Shown here: in pieces, positions 53,762 to 61,325 of the stretch
How positions within the stretch are numbered: position 1 is the first letter of the stretch
Layout: the number at the start of each line of letters is the position of its first letter
Assembly (NCBI RefSeq): GCF_900142365.1
Contig: NZ_FRAP01000008.1
Span: forward strand, 124,001-188,000
DNA length: 64,000 bases
Origin: Pseudonocardia thermophila
GTDB lineage: Bacteria; Actinomycetota; Actinomycetes; Mycobacteriales; Pseudonocardiaceae
Direction of reading: 5' to 3'
Made by a program: the position numbers and the translations under genes
The notes under the pieces: model-generated
Told to the model about the DNA's origin: nothing
Seen by the model: the letters and a program-made list of their open reading frames with translations, nothing else
Databases searched by the model: none

Positions 53762-54768
53762 TGCGGGCAGCCCTCCTCGACGCGTTCGACGGTGATGTCC
53801 GCATCGTCGAGGTGCCGACGCCGCGGCCTGGACCCGGCGAGGTCCTCGTCGACGTCGCCGCCTGCGGGGTGGGCCTGACGCTCGAGCGGGCCCGCACGGG
53901 CGCGCTCGGCGGTTCGACCCCGCGGGTGGTGGGGCACGAGATCGGCGGTGTGATCGCTGATCTGGGGTCCGGGGTGACCGGGTGGGCGGTCGGCGACCGC
54001 GTCACGACGTCGTTCTACCTGCTCTGCGGGCGGTGCACGTGGTGCGCGGGCGGCCGCGAGACGCTCTGCGCGAACTGGGGCGGGTTCGTCGGGGTGCACG
54101 TCGACGGCGGGCTGGCCGAGCAGGTGGTGCTGCCCGCGCACGGGCTGGTCGCCGTGCCCGGTGACGTCTCGCTCGCCGCCGCGGCGATCGCCGCCGACGC
54201 GATCGCGACGCCGTACCACGCGCTGACCGCGCGGGCGCCGGTGCGGGCGGGCTCGACCGTCGCCGTCATCGGAGCCGGCGGCGGGGTCGGGGTGCACACC
54301 GTCGGGATGGCCCGCGCGCTCGGCGCCCGCGTGGTCGGGATCGAGGCCGAGCCGGGCAAGGCGGAGCGGCTGCTGGAACTCGGCTGCGACCTCGTCACCG
54401 GACCCGAGGACGCGACCGACCTGCCGTGGCCGATCGACGTGTGCGTCGACACCGTGGCGTCGCGGGACACGCTCGCGGCCGCGGTGGGGATGCTCGGCCG
54501 GGCCGGCACCGTCGTGGTGGTGGGTTTCCAGGCCGGGTCAGCGTTCGAGCTGGACCCGCGGCCGCTCGTGCTCGACGAGGTGGTGATCACCGGGTCCCGG
54601 TACGCGACGCGCGCGGAGATCGCCGCGGCCCTCGACCTGGTGGCGCACGGGAAGGTCCCGCCGGTGATCGGGGCGCGGTTCCCGTTGGCCGAGGTGGCCC
54701 AGGCGTACCGGGCGATGCAGGACAACGCGGTGTTCGGGCGGATCGTGGTGGAGGTGGACCCGGCCTGA
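53761..54768 (+). CDS. Zinc-dependent medium-chain alcohol dehydrogenase
   Basis: 335-residue MDR enzyme. Zinc-site segments: VVGHEIGGVIADLGSGVTGW and the structural-zinc cysteines in LLCGRCTWCAGGRETLC; Rossmann loop VAVIGAGGGVGVHTVGMARA. The catalytic cysteine expected in the AACGVGLT segment is present. ATG overlaps the acyl-CoA dehydrogenase stop. It ends the rightward operon and probably oxidises an alcohol intermediate to aldehyde or ketone. Long GC hairpin arms follow the stop (54769-54807). Confidence 0.9.
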   Translation: MRAALLDAFDGDVRIVEVPTPRPGPGEVLVDVAACGVGLTLERARTGALGGSTPRVVGHEIGGVIADLGSGVTGWAVGDRVTTSFYLLCGRCTWCAGGRETLCANWGGFVGVHVDGGLAEQVVLPAHGLVAVPGDVSLAAAAIAADAIATPYHALTARAPVRAGSTVAVIGAGGGVGVHTVGMARALGARVVGIEAEPGKAERLLELGCDLVTGPEDATDLPWPIDVCVDTVASRDTLAAAVGMLGRAGTVVVVGFQAGSAFELDPRPLVLDEVVITGSRYATRAEIAAALDLVAHGKVPPVIGARFPLAEVAQAYRAMQDNAVFGRIVVEVDPA

Positions 54769-55034
54769 GGGCGGCCGCTCCTGTCCGGTCCTGCCGAGCA
54801 GCCGCCCCAGCTCCGCCACCGGTTGCGGATCTCGCCGGCGTGAGCGGCGAAGCCGTACTCGGCCCCGGCCGCGGCGCGGCGGTCCCGCACTGTGGCGAGC
54901 GGGGCGGCGACCGCCCGGCGGCGGGAGTCGGTGTGCTCCAGCTCCTCCTCGACCCTCCTCGACGGCCGGCTCGCAGGGGTCGGCTGCTGCCCGGGGCCAG
55001 CGTCTGCGCGGATGCGCGCTGCCCGGTGCACCCC
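54769..55034. other. 266-bp spacer without a supported gene
   Basis: Contains GGGCGGC (54769-54775) and GCCGCCC (54801-54807), a possible weak terminator for the rightward operon. A minus-strand frame here (RRRAVAAPLATVRDRRAAAG) extends from inside the dehydrogenase gene and shows no family I recognise; it may be a decayed remnant or chance. Confidence 0.4.
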
Positions 55035-55778
55035 TCAACGCGTCAACCAGGACTCGAAGCGCGTCGGTCCGGTGATGTCCGCCGTGCCGGCCGGCACCAG
55101 CGACTCCGCCGCGACCTTCGCACCGAAGAAGCGGGCATCGTCGCTGGTCACGACGGTGCGGGAGGCGTTCTGAGCAGCGAGCGCCTCGATCACGAACTCG
55201 GCCAGGGGACGGCGGTCCGGCCCGGCCATGTCGAGGATGCGGTTCGCCGGCTCGCCGGTCGCGATGCGGGCGAGCGCGGCCTGCACGTCGGCGACCGCCA
55301 CCGGCTGCAGCTGCGCGTCGGGCAGCGTCACGGTGTCACCCGCGGTGCAGGAGTCGGCGATCGTCGTGAGGAACTCGTAGAACTGGGTGGCCCGCAGGAT
55401 CGTGAACGGCACGCCCGACTCGCGCACCAGCTGCTCCGCGGCGGCCTTGGCGGTCAAGTGACCGTTGTCCGGCAGGCCGTCGGCCCCGACGACCGAGACC
55501 AGGACGTGGTGGCGCACGCCCGCGGTCCGCTCGGCGGCCAGCAGGTTCGTGGTGGCGGTCGTGAAGAACCGCAGCATCTCGGCGGGATCGTGGGTCGGCG
55601 CGTTGGTGGCGTCCACGACGGTGTGTGCGCCGACGAGGGCCGCGGCCACCCCCTCGCCCGTGACGGCGTCGACGCCGCTCGAGCGGGACGCGGCGACCAC
55701 CTCGTACCCGGCCGCGGTGAGCCGCTCCACCAGCCCGCGCCCGACCAGCCCGCTGCTCCCGACCACGACGACCTTCAT
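55035..55778 (-). CDS. NmrA-like NAD(P)-binding SDR protein
   Basis: 247-residue atypical SDR. Nucleotide motif VVVGSSGLVGRGLVERL, VDATNAPTHDPAEMLRFF, and HVLVSVVGADGLPDNGHLTA; the C-terminal part resembles NmrA/HSCARG redox sensors or dihydroflavonol-type reductases acting on small carbonyls. ATG at 55778. It is divergent from the Rrf2 gene with two CTCGGAC palindromes in the 80-bp spacer and is probably repressed by that regulator. Confidence 0.86.
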   Translation of the reverse strand: MKVVVVGSSGLVGRGLVERLTAAGYEVVAASRSSGVDAVTGEGVAAALVGAHTVVDATNAPTHDPAEMLRFFTTATTNLLAAERTAGVRHHVLVSVVGADGLPDNGHLTAKAAAEQLVRESGVPFTILRATQFYEFLTTIADSCTAGDTVTLPDAQLQPVAVADVQAALARIATGEPANRILDMAGPDRRPLAEFVIEALAAQNASRTVVTSDDARFFGAKVAAESLVPAGTADITGPTRFESWLTR

Positions 55779-55792
55779 CTCGCACCCCCAAA

Positions 55793-55842
55793 CTCGGACA
55801 ACTTCTGTCCGAGAACATTACTCGGACTCATCATGTCCGAGT
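55793..55842. promoter_or_regulatory. Twin Rrf2-type operators
   Basis: CTCGGACA-N5-TGTCCGAG (55793-55813) and ACTCGGAC-N7-GTCCGAGT (55820-55842) are both perfect palindromes of the same half-site CTCGGAC. They are 14 bp from the NmrA-like start and 16 bp from the Rrf2 start, so they likely give autoregulation plus control of the neighbour. Confidence 0.85.
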
Positions 55843-55858
55843 CAAGTAGCCTGAGCCC

Positions 55859-56335
55859 GTGAAGCTGTCCGGCGGCGTGGAGTGGGCCCTGCACTGCTGC
55901 GTCGTGCTCACCGTCGCGCGCGCCCCCGTGCCCGCTGCCCGGCTCGCCGAGCTGCACGACGTCTCCCCGACCTACCTGGCGAAACAGCTGCAGGCGCTCT
56001 CCCGAGCCGGCCTCGTGAGGTCCGTGCAGGGCAAGGCGGGCGGCTACGCGCTCACGCGCCCGGCGTCGTCGATCACGGTGCTGGACGTCGTCGAGGCCAT
56101 CGACGGCCCAGATCCGTCGTTCGTCTGCACGGAGATCCGCCAGCGCGGCCCGCTCGCCGCCCCGCCGCAGCGGTGCACCGCGCCGTGCTCGATCGCCCGG
56201 GTGATGCACGAAGCCGACCGCGCCTGGCGGGAGTCGCTGCGCCGGGTCACGATCGCCGAGATCGCGGACGACGTCGCGGTCACGTCGGGGCCGGACACGC
56301 TGCCGACGGTCGCGAAGTGGCTGGACGAGGCCTGA
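55859..56335 (+). CDS. Rrf2-family transcriptional regulator
   Basis: 158-residue winged-helix regulator. HTH region VPAARLAELHDVSPTYLAKQLQ, wing VRSVQGKAGGYALTRPASSI, and later cysteines (FVCTEIRQRG, QRCTAPCSIAR) that could hold a 2Fe-2S cluster or act as a thiol switch, as in other Rrf2 proteins. GTG at 55859. Two identical-half-site palindromes precede it, facing the NmrA-like gene, suggesting redox- or electrophile-responsive control. Repeat array C begins 1 bp after its stop. Confidence 0.9.
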   Translation: MKLSGGVEWALHCCVVLTVARAPVPAARLAELHDVSPTYLAKQLQALSRAGLVRSVQGKAGGYALTRPASSITVLDVVEAIDGPDPSFVCTEIRQRGPLAAPPQRCTAPCSIARVMHEADRAWRESLRRVTIAEIADDVAVTSGPDTLPTVAKWLDEA

Positions 56336-56336
56336 C

Positions 56337-56449
56337 GCGAGTCCCCCGTTCCGCCCGCGCGAGTCCCGCATGCCGGCGCGCGAGTCGCGCGTTCAGACAG
56401 GCGAGTCCCCCGTTCCGCCCGCGCGAGTCCCGTGCTCGGGCGCGCGAGT
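56337..56449 (+). repeat. GCGAGT array C, six units of 21-22 bp
   Basis: Units begin at 56337, 56359, 56380, 56401, 56423 and 56444 with GCGAGT, mostly followed by CCCCCGTTCCGCC or CCCGTGCTCGGG. The first unit starts one base after the Rrf2 stop and reads in its sense. The longest plus-sense array in the window. Confidence 0.9.
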
Positions 56450-56569
56450 GTCTCACGCGGTCGGTCGAGACCGGCATCTCGGCCGACGAGCTGTCCCCAG
56501 CACGGCCCGCTGTCCACATGTCGATCTTCGCGTCTCCTCGGACCGCCCTGGGCACGGGACAGTACCGGC

Positions 56570-57739
56570 ATGCCCACGGTCCCCGACGGCCTGCACGGCG
56601 CGCATCTGCGGTCCGCACTCGTCGCGGCGCACGGCAAGGCCTGGCTCAGGAACGCGCTCGACAGCGGCGGGCTGCGCCCGATGTGGCGCGGCGTGGTCGT
56701 CGAGACCGCACGGCTGACGGACGTCTGGACGCGGGCCGCCGCGGCGCTGCTCACCACCGATCCGCGGGCGGTGATCACGCTGGAGACCGCGGCCGCCCTC
56801 CACGGCTGCACGGCGGTCGACACCTCGAAGACGCACGTCCTGCTCCCCTACGGATGCGGGACGCAACAGCCGGGACGGCCTGGTGGTGCACCACGGCGGC
56901 TACTACGAGGACGACGTCGTCGACCGCCCGCAGGGCTGCGCGTCCTGTGCAGCGAGCGGGTCGCAGCCGAGCTGCTCTGCTCCTCCCTGCCGCAGGACGG
57001 GATCGTCGTCGCGGACGAGGTCCTGCGCCGGGCGGGGGAGCACCACGAGCTCGCCTCCGCGCAGATCCTCAGCCGGATCACCCGCCGTGCCGATCCGCGG
57101 GGCACGGTGCGCACCAGGAACGTCCTGGACCTCGCCTCTCCCCGCGCCGAGTCGGCGCAGGAGAGCCGGCTGCGCATGATCCTGATCCAGCGCGGCTTCC
57201 CGCTGCCGGAAGTCGACTTCTGGGTGCAGGACGTGACCGGGCGCCGGGTCTGCCGCGTGGACCTCGCCTGGCCGGACGTGCGGATCGCCGTCGAGTACGA
57301 CGGTTACGAGGCCCACGTCGGGCGCGGGGCAGCGGATGCCGCGCGTGCCGAGGACCTGCACAGCCGCGGCTGGATCGTCATCCGGGTGGACAAGCACGAC
57401 ATGCGTGACCTCGGGCGGGTCGTGCGTGAGCTCGACGAGGCGTTCGCGGAGCGCGGGTACTCGTGGGTGCGGCGCGAGATGGCCGGTGACGCTCCTGACC
57501 AGGGATCCCACGCGGTCTTCGCCGCGCACGGTGAAGACCTCACCCGACCGAACGCGGGACTCGCCGCACAGAACGCGCAACTCACCCGACCGAGCGCGAA
57601 ACCACCGCACCGGACACGCGACTCGCCGGGCGGGGTGCAGGACTCGCGCTCCGCCCTCAGCCGCAGGGGCGGTTGCGCAGATCGCGGACGTAGTCGTCCG
57701 GCGCCCCCGCGGCCTCGGCCGCGTCGGCGAGGGTGTTGA
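56570..57739 (+). CDS. DUF559-type protein with AbiEi-like N-terminus, internally frame-damaged
   Basis: N-terminal segment (DGLHGAHLRSALVAAHGKAW, ETAAALHGCTAVDTSKTHVL) resembles AbiEi-antitoxin-like domains and the C-terminal half (IAVEYDGYEAHVGRGAADAA, WIVIRVDKHDM) a DUF559/Vsr-like nuclease fold. Between about 56856 and 56925 the frame carries nonsense, while frame +2 reads the expected VVHHGGYYEDDVVDR; a +1 and a -1 change cancel. Past about residue 312 it reads repeat array D and overlaps the next gene by 83 bp. ATG at 56570. Probably a damaged member of a common actinobacterial family. Confidence 0.6.
   Translation: MPTVPDGLHGAHLRSALVAAHGKAWLRNALDSGGLRPMWRGVVVETARLTDVWTRAAAALLTTDPRAVITLETAAALHGCTAVDTSKTHVLLPYGCGTQQPGRPGGAPRRLLRGRRRRPPAGLRVLCSERVAAELLCSSLPQDGIVVADEVLRRAGEHHELASAQILSRITRRADPRGTVRTRNVLDLASPRAESAQESRLRMILIQRGFPLPEVDFWVQDVTGRRVCRVDLAWPDVRIAVEYDGYEAHVGRGAADAARAEDLHSRGWIVIRVDKHDMRDLGRVVRELDEAFAERGYSWVRREMAGDAPDQGSHAVFAAHGEDLTRPNAGLAAQNAQLTRPSAKPPHRTRDSPGGVQDSRSALSRRGGCADRGRSRPAPPRPRPRRRGC
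57538..57647 (-). repeat. GCGAGT array D, about six degenerate 21-bp units
   Basis: On the minus strand, GCGAGT-like cores (some GTGAGT/GTGAGG) occur with a 20-21 bp period at 57642, 57621, 57601 (degenerate), 57580, 57559 and 57538. The array begins 9 bp after the GGCT-like stop (57657) in that gene's sense, and forms the C-terminal extension of the opposing DUF559 frame. Confidence 0.8.
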
Positions 57740-58097
57740 GGTAGCGGGCGCTGGGCAACCCGCCCTCGTAGTCGTTGAGCACGTAGATGTACGCGAGCAC
57801 GTCGCCGTCGAGCGTGGAGACCCGGACGCGCAGCTTCTTGTGCAGACCCAGCTCACCGCCTTCCCAGCGGTCGAGGTTGGCCGCGTCCTGCTCGGTGACG
57901 TCGTAGAGGACGACGAACACCTGCGAGTCCGGGTCCGGGACGACCGTGGAGAGGGCGCCTTGCCACGTGTAGTCGGCCCCGCCGAAGGTCAGCCGCCAGC
58001 CGACGAGCCAGCCCGTGCCCGCCATCGGCGAGTGCGGCGCCCGTTCCTTCATCTGCGCCGGGTCCATGTTCGACCCGTAAGCGGCGTAGAGCGGCAC
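57657..58097 (-). CDS. Gamma-glutamylcyclotransferase-like protein (Rv3304 type)
   Basis: 146-residue GGCT-fold protein: YAAYGSNMDPAQMKERAPHS carries the family YGSN loop. The usual catalytic glutamate region reads VTEQDAANLDRWEGG, with a plausible glutamate. Function of the group is unknown; activity on gamma-glutamyl peptides is possible. ATG at 58097. It is divergent from lpdA, as in M. tuberculosis Rv3303c-Rv3304. Confidence 0.85.
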   Translation of the reverse strand: MPLYAAYGSNMDPAQMKERAPHSPMAGTGWLVGWRLTFGGADYTWQGALSTVVPDPDSQVFVVLYDVTEQDAANLDRWEGGELGLHKKLRVRVSTLDGDVLAYIYVLNDYEGGLPSARYLNTLADAAEAAGAPDDYVRDLRNRPCG

Positions 58098-58132
58098 CGG
58101 TACAGGGTAGAGCGCCGCCCCCTGCGTACGGT

Positions 58133-59542
58133 ATGTGGGTGACCCGCATCGTGATCATGGGCGGTGGCCCGGCCGGATACGAAGCGGCACTGGTGGCCGC
58201 GCAGCACGGCGCCGACGTCACCGTCGTCGAGCGTGACGGCATGGGCGGCGCGTGCGTGCTGCACGACTGCGTGCCCTCGAAGACGCTGATCTCCTCCGCC
58301 GGCGCCCGCGTGGAGCTCGGCCGCGCGCCGGATCTGGGGCTCGCCGCGGACGAGCAGGCGATCGGGGTCGATCTCCCGACCGTGAACGAGCGGGTGAAGG
58401 GCCTGGCCCGCGCCCAGTCCGCCGACGTGCGGGCCCGCGTGGAGCGCGAGGGCGTGCGCATCGTGCGCGGCACCGCCGTGCTCGGCGAGAGCACCTCCGG
58501 CCGCGCGCCGCACACGGTCGTGGCCAACCTCCCCGACGGCGGCACTGAGCAGCTGTCCGCCGACGTCGTGCTGATCGCGACCGGCGCGACCCCGCGCATC
58601 CTCGACGACGCCAAGCCCGACGGCGAGCGCATCCTCACCTGGCGCCAGCTCTACGACCTGGAGGAGCTGCCGGAGCACCTGATCGTCATCGGCTCCGGCG
58701 TGACCGGTGCGGAGTTCGTCTCGGCGTACGTCGAGATGGGCGCTCGGGTCACCCTGGTGTCCAGCCGCGACCGGGTGCTGCCCAGCGAGGACGCCGATGC
58801 CGCCGCCGTGCTGGAGGACGTGTTCGCCGCCCGCGGCGTCGAGATCCTCTCCCAGGCGCGCGCCGAGTCGGTGCACCGCGACGGCGACGGCGTCGTGGTG
58901 ACGCTGGCCGACGGCCGCAAGGTCACCGGCTCGCACGCGCTGATGACCGTCGGATCGGTGCCGAACACGACCGGAATCGGGCTGGAGACGGTCGGCATCG
59001 AGACCAATCGGGGCGGGTTCATCCCGGTCGACCGGGTCTCGCGCACGAGCGTCCCCGGCATCTACGCGGCGGGCGACTGCACCGGCGTCATGATGCTCGC
59101 CTCGGTCGCTGCGATGCAGGGCCGGATCGCGATGTGGCACGCACTGGGCGAAGGCGTCGCGCCGATCAAGCTGAAGACGGTGGCCGCTGCGGTGTTCACC
59201 CGCCCGGAGATCGCCACCGTCGGCATCAGCCAGCGCGCGATCGACGCCGGTGAGGTCCCGGCCCGGACGATCATGATGCCGCTCTCGACGAACCCGCGCG
59301 CCAAGATGCAGGGGCTGCACCGGGGCTTCGTGAAGCTGTTCTGCCGCCCCGCGACGGGCGCCGTGATCGGCGGCGTGGTCGTGGCGCCGGTGGCGAGCGA
59401 GCTGATCCTGCCGATCGCGCTGGCGGTGCAGAACGGGCTGACCGTGGACGATCTCGCCTACACCTTCTCGGTCTACCCGTCGCTGTCCGGGTCGATCACC
59501 GAGGCCGGGCGCCAGCTGATGCGGCACGGCGACCTCGACTGA
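58133..59542 (+). CDS. lpdA: LpdA-type flavoprotein NAD(P)H reductase
   Basis: 469-residue pyridine nucleotide-disulfide oxidoreductase. FAD loop VIMGGGPAGYEAALVAA, redox segment GGACVLHDCVPSK with Cys41 and Cys46, second Rossmann VIGSGVTGAEFVSAYV, and YAAGDCTGVMM. The C-terminal catalytic His-Glu pair of true lipoamide dehydrogenases is missing: the spot reads VYPSLSGSITEAG. M. tuberculosis LpdA acts as a quinone reductase; from memory its first cysteine is absent, whereas here both are present. Likely a quinone or disulfide reductase rather than an E3. Confidence 0.88.
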   Translation: MWVTRIVIMGGGPAGYEAALVAAQHGADVTVVERDGMGGACVLHDCVPSKTLISSAGARVELGRAPDLGLAADEQAIGVDLPTVNERVKGLARAQSADVRARVEREGVRIVRGTAVLGESTSGRAPHTVVANLPDGGTEQLSADVVLIATGATPRILDDAKPDGERILTWRQLYDLEELPEHLIVIGSGVTGAEFVSAYVEMGARVTLVSSRDRVLPSEDADAAAVLEDVFAARGVEILSQARAESVHRDGDGVVVTLADGRKVTGSHALMTVGSVPNTTGIGLETVGIETNRGGFIPVDRVSRTSVPGIYAAGDCTGVMMLASVAAMQGRIAMWHALGEGVAPIKLKTVAAAVFTRPEIATVGISQRAIDAGEVPARTIMMPLSTNPRAKMQGLHRGFVKLFCRPATGAVIGGVVVAPVASELILPIALAVQNGLTVDDLAYTFSVYPSLSGSITEAGRQLMRHGDLD

Positions 59543-59554
59543 TCACTGGCCTGA

Positions 59555-60867
59555 TCAACCGGTCACGATGCCCTTCGCCCGGGCGGCGGCGAGCCAGCGC
59601 GGGAACTCGGCGAGCAGCAGATCGTAGAACCGGCCGTCGGAGATGTGGTCGGGGTTGCTCAGCCGGGCGAACCCGCAGTTGTCGACCAGGCGGATCTTCA
59701 TCGTGTCGAGCTTCGCGTAGCGGGTGAAGTCGGCCGAGCCCAGCCCGACGAACTGCCAGAACACCGGCTTGGCGGACGCGGCGCGCAGCAGCACGGACGT
59801 CTCGAGGTTGCGGCGCACACCGCCGTCGGCGAAGAACAGCACGAGCGTGGGGTCGCCGTGGGTCGCGGCGTGGTCGAGCACCGCTCGGATCGCGGCCGGT
59901 TCGTTGTTCCGCAGCCCGACGCCGTGGTAGTCCAGGCCCGCGATCCAGTCGCCGACCCGGTCGACGTGCAGGTCGGGCAGCTGCTGCGCGGTGTCGGCGA
60001 ACTTCCAGGCACGCACCACACCGATGTCGAGCACGGCCGCGATCGGCGCCACCCGCTCGACGATCCGCCCGACGACGCCGTCGACGTAGGCCAGGGACAT
60101 GGAGCCGGACGCGTCCAGGACGAGCACGACGCGAGCCCGGGCCCCGGCGCGCCGTTGCGGGCGAGGGTGTCCGCGATCCGCTGCTTGCGGGCCTCCAACT
60201 GCGGGTCCACCGGTGCGAGCTGCGGGGCGAACGGGAGCGGCGCGAGGTGGTCGGGCCACTCGGCGAGATCGGGGACGCGCGGCGGTGCCGGGCGGGGCAG
60301 CCCGACCGTCGGATCCTCCGCGGCGCCGGTCCGGGCACTCGCGACGGACGCGGGCTCGGGCTCCTCGTCGATCGTCACACCGAAGTCGGTGGCCAGCGCG
60401 GCCAAGCCGGCGTCGTAGCCCTGCCCGACGGCGCGGAACCGCCAGCCGTCCCCGCGCCGGTAGAGCTCCCCGCCGATCAGTGCGGTCTCGGTGCTCGCGG
60501 TGATCGGGAACTCGGCGATCGCCTCATCCGCGGCGGTGTCCAGCCGCAGCACGAGGTCCGCCACCTGTCCGAAGGTGCCCGCGTCGAGCAATGCGGCGAG
60601 CACGATCCGCTCGATCTCCGGCTCGACGCCGGGCAGATCGACCTCCACCGCGGGTCCGTCCTGGCGGACCGCGCCGGACAGGTGCCGCGGCTGGTTGTAG
60701 AAGACGAGATCGGCGTCGTCGCGCACCCGGCCGCCCGGGCCGAGCAGCAGCGCGGACACGTCGATCTCCGACAGGCCGTCGGTGGGCAGCCAGCTCAGCA
60801 CAGCCCGGAGTGGTGTCGTCGGGACGGGCGTGTTGGCGCCCGCTGTCAGCGACCTGGCCGGCGACAT
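59555..60867 (-). pseudogene. TerD-vWA fusion gene split by a frameshift
   Basis: The N-terminal TerD-type domain (about residues 1-165; AVLSWLPTDGLSEIDVSALL, DDADLVFYNQPRHLSGAV) begins at ATG 60867. The C-terminal vWA-TerF-like domain (VVLVLDASGSMSLAYVDGVV to TRYAKLDTMKIRLVDN) is in the -1 frame. The switch is near 60140, at CCGGGGCCCGGG, and joins cleanly after DTLARNGAPG. One missing base would restore the fusion known in actinobacterial tellurium-resistance-type loci. It could be a sequencing error, a real mutation or, less likely, programmed slippage (no canonical heptamer). Confidence 0.75.
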
Positions 60868-60968
60868 GTGCGTCAGTCTCGCAGCCGCGACCCGGGAGGG
60901 TCGCGACCAGGGATCGGCTCCGGGGCATCCCTGAGGATGTGCGCACCGCCTCAGCCGATGCTCGAGGT

Positions 60969-61325
60969 ATGACGATCCAACCCACCCAGCCCACCTCGTC
61001 GCAGGTGCCCGTCACCCCGGTGCTCGTCGCCGGGATCGGCGCGCAGCTGGTCGACGACCTGGCGTTCATCCTGCTCTCGCCGCTGGGCCTGCTCGGCCCG
61101 TTCGCCGCGGTGCTCGCGCTGGCTGCGACCGCGGCCGGCGCCCGCTACGTGACCCGCCGGGCCACCGGACCGGCGATCGCCCGCACCGGTCTGGCCGTCG
61201 GCCTCACGTCGGCGGCGGTCGGCCTGCTGATCAGCGGCCTCGGCCTGGTGCCGATCCTGATCGCCGGCCTGACGGTCGTCGCGGGTGTGGCGGGCGCGGT
61301 GATCGGCCGCGGCGTCACCGACTGA
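60969..61325 (+). CDS. Small membrane protein, unknown function
   Basis: 118 residues with a Pro/Thr-rich start and about three hydrophobic segments (VDDLAFILLSPLGLLGPFAA, ALALAATAAGARYV and LAVGLTSAAVGLLISGLGLV onward). No motif or family recognised. ATG at 60969 with GAGG very close, so the ribosome site is not ideal. Convergent with the NYN gene, overlapping it by 11 bp, and divergent from the TerD-vWA gene. Confidence 0.65.
   Translation: MTIQPTQPTSSQVPVTPVLVAGIGAQLVDDLAFILLSPLGLLGPFAAVLALAATAAGARYVTRRATGPAIARTGLAVGLTSAAVGLLISGLGLVPILIAGLTVVAGVAGAVIGRGVTD

Noticed and set aside
59555-60259. Stand-alone vWA gene starting inside the TerD-vWA locus
   Set aside because: No ribosome site or credible start precedes the vWA domain, and the junction with the TerD part is seamless after one base.
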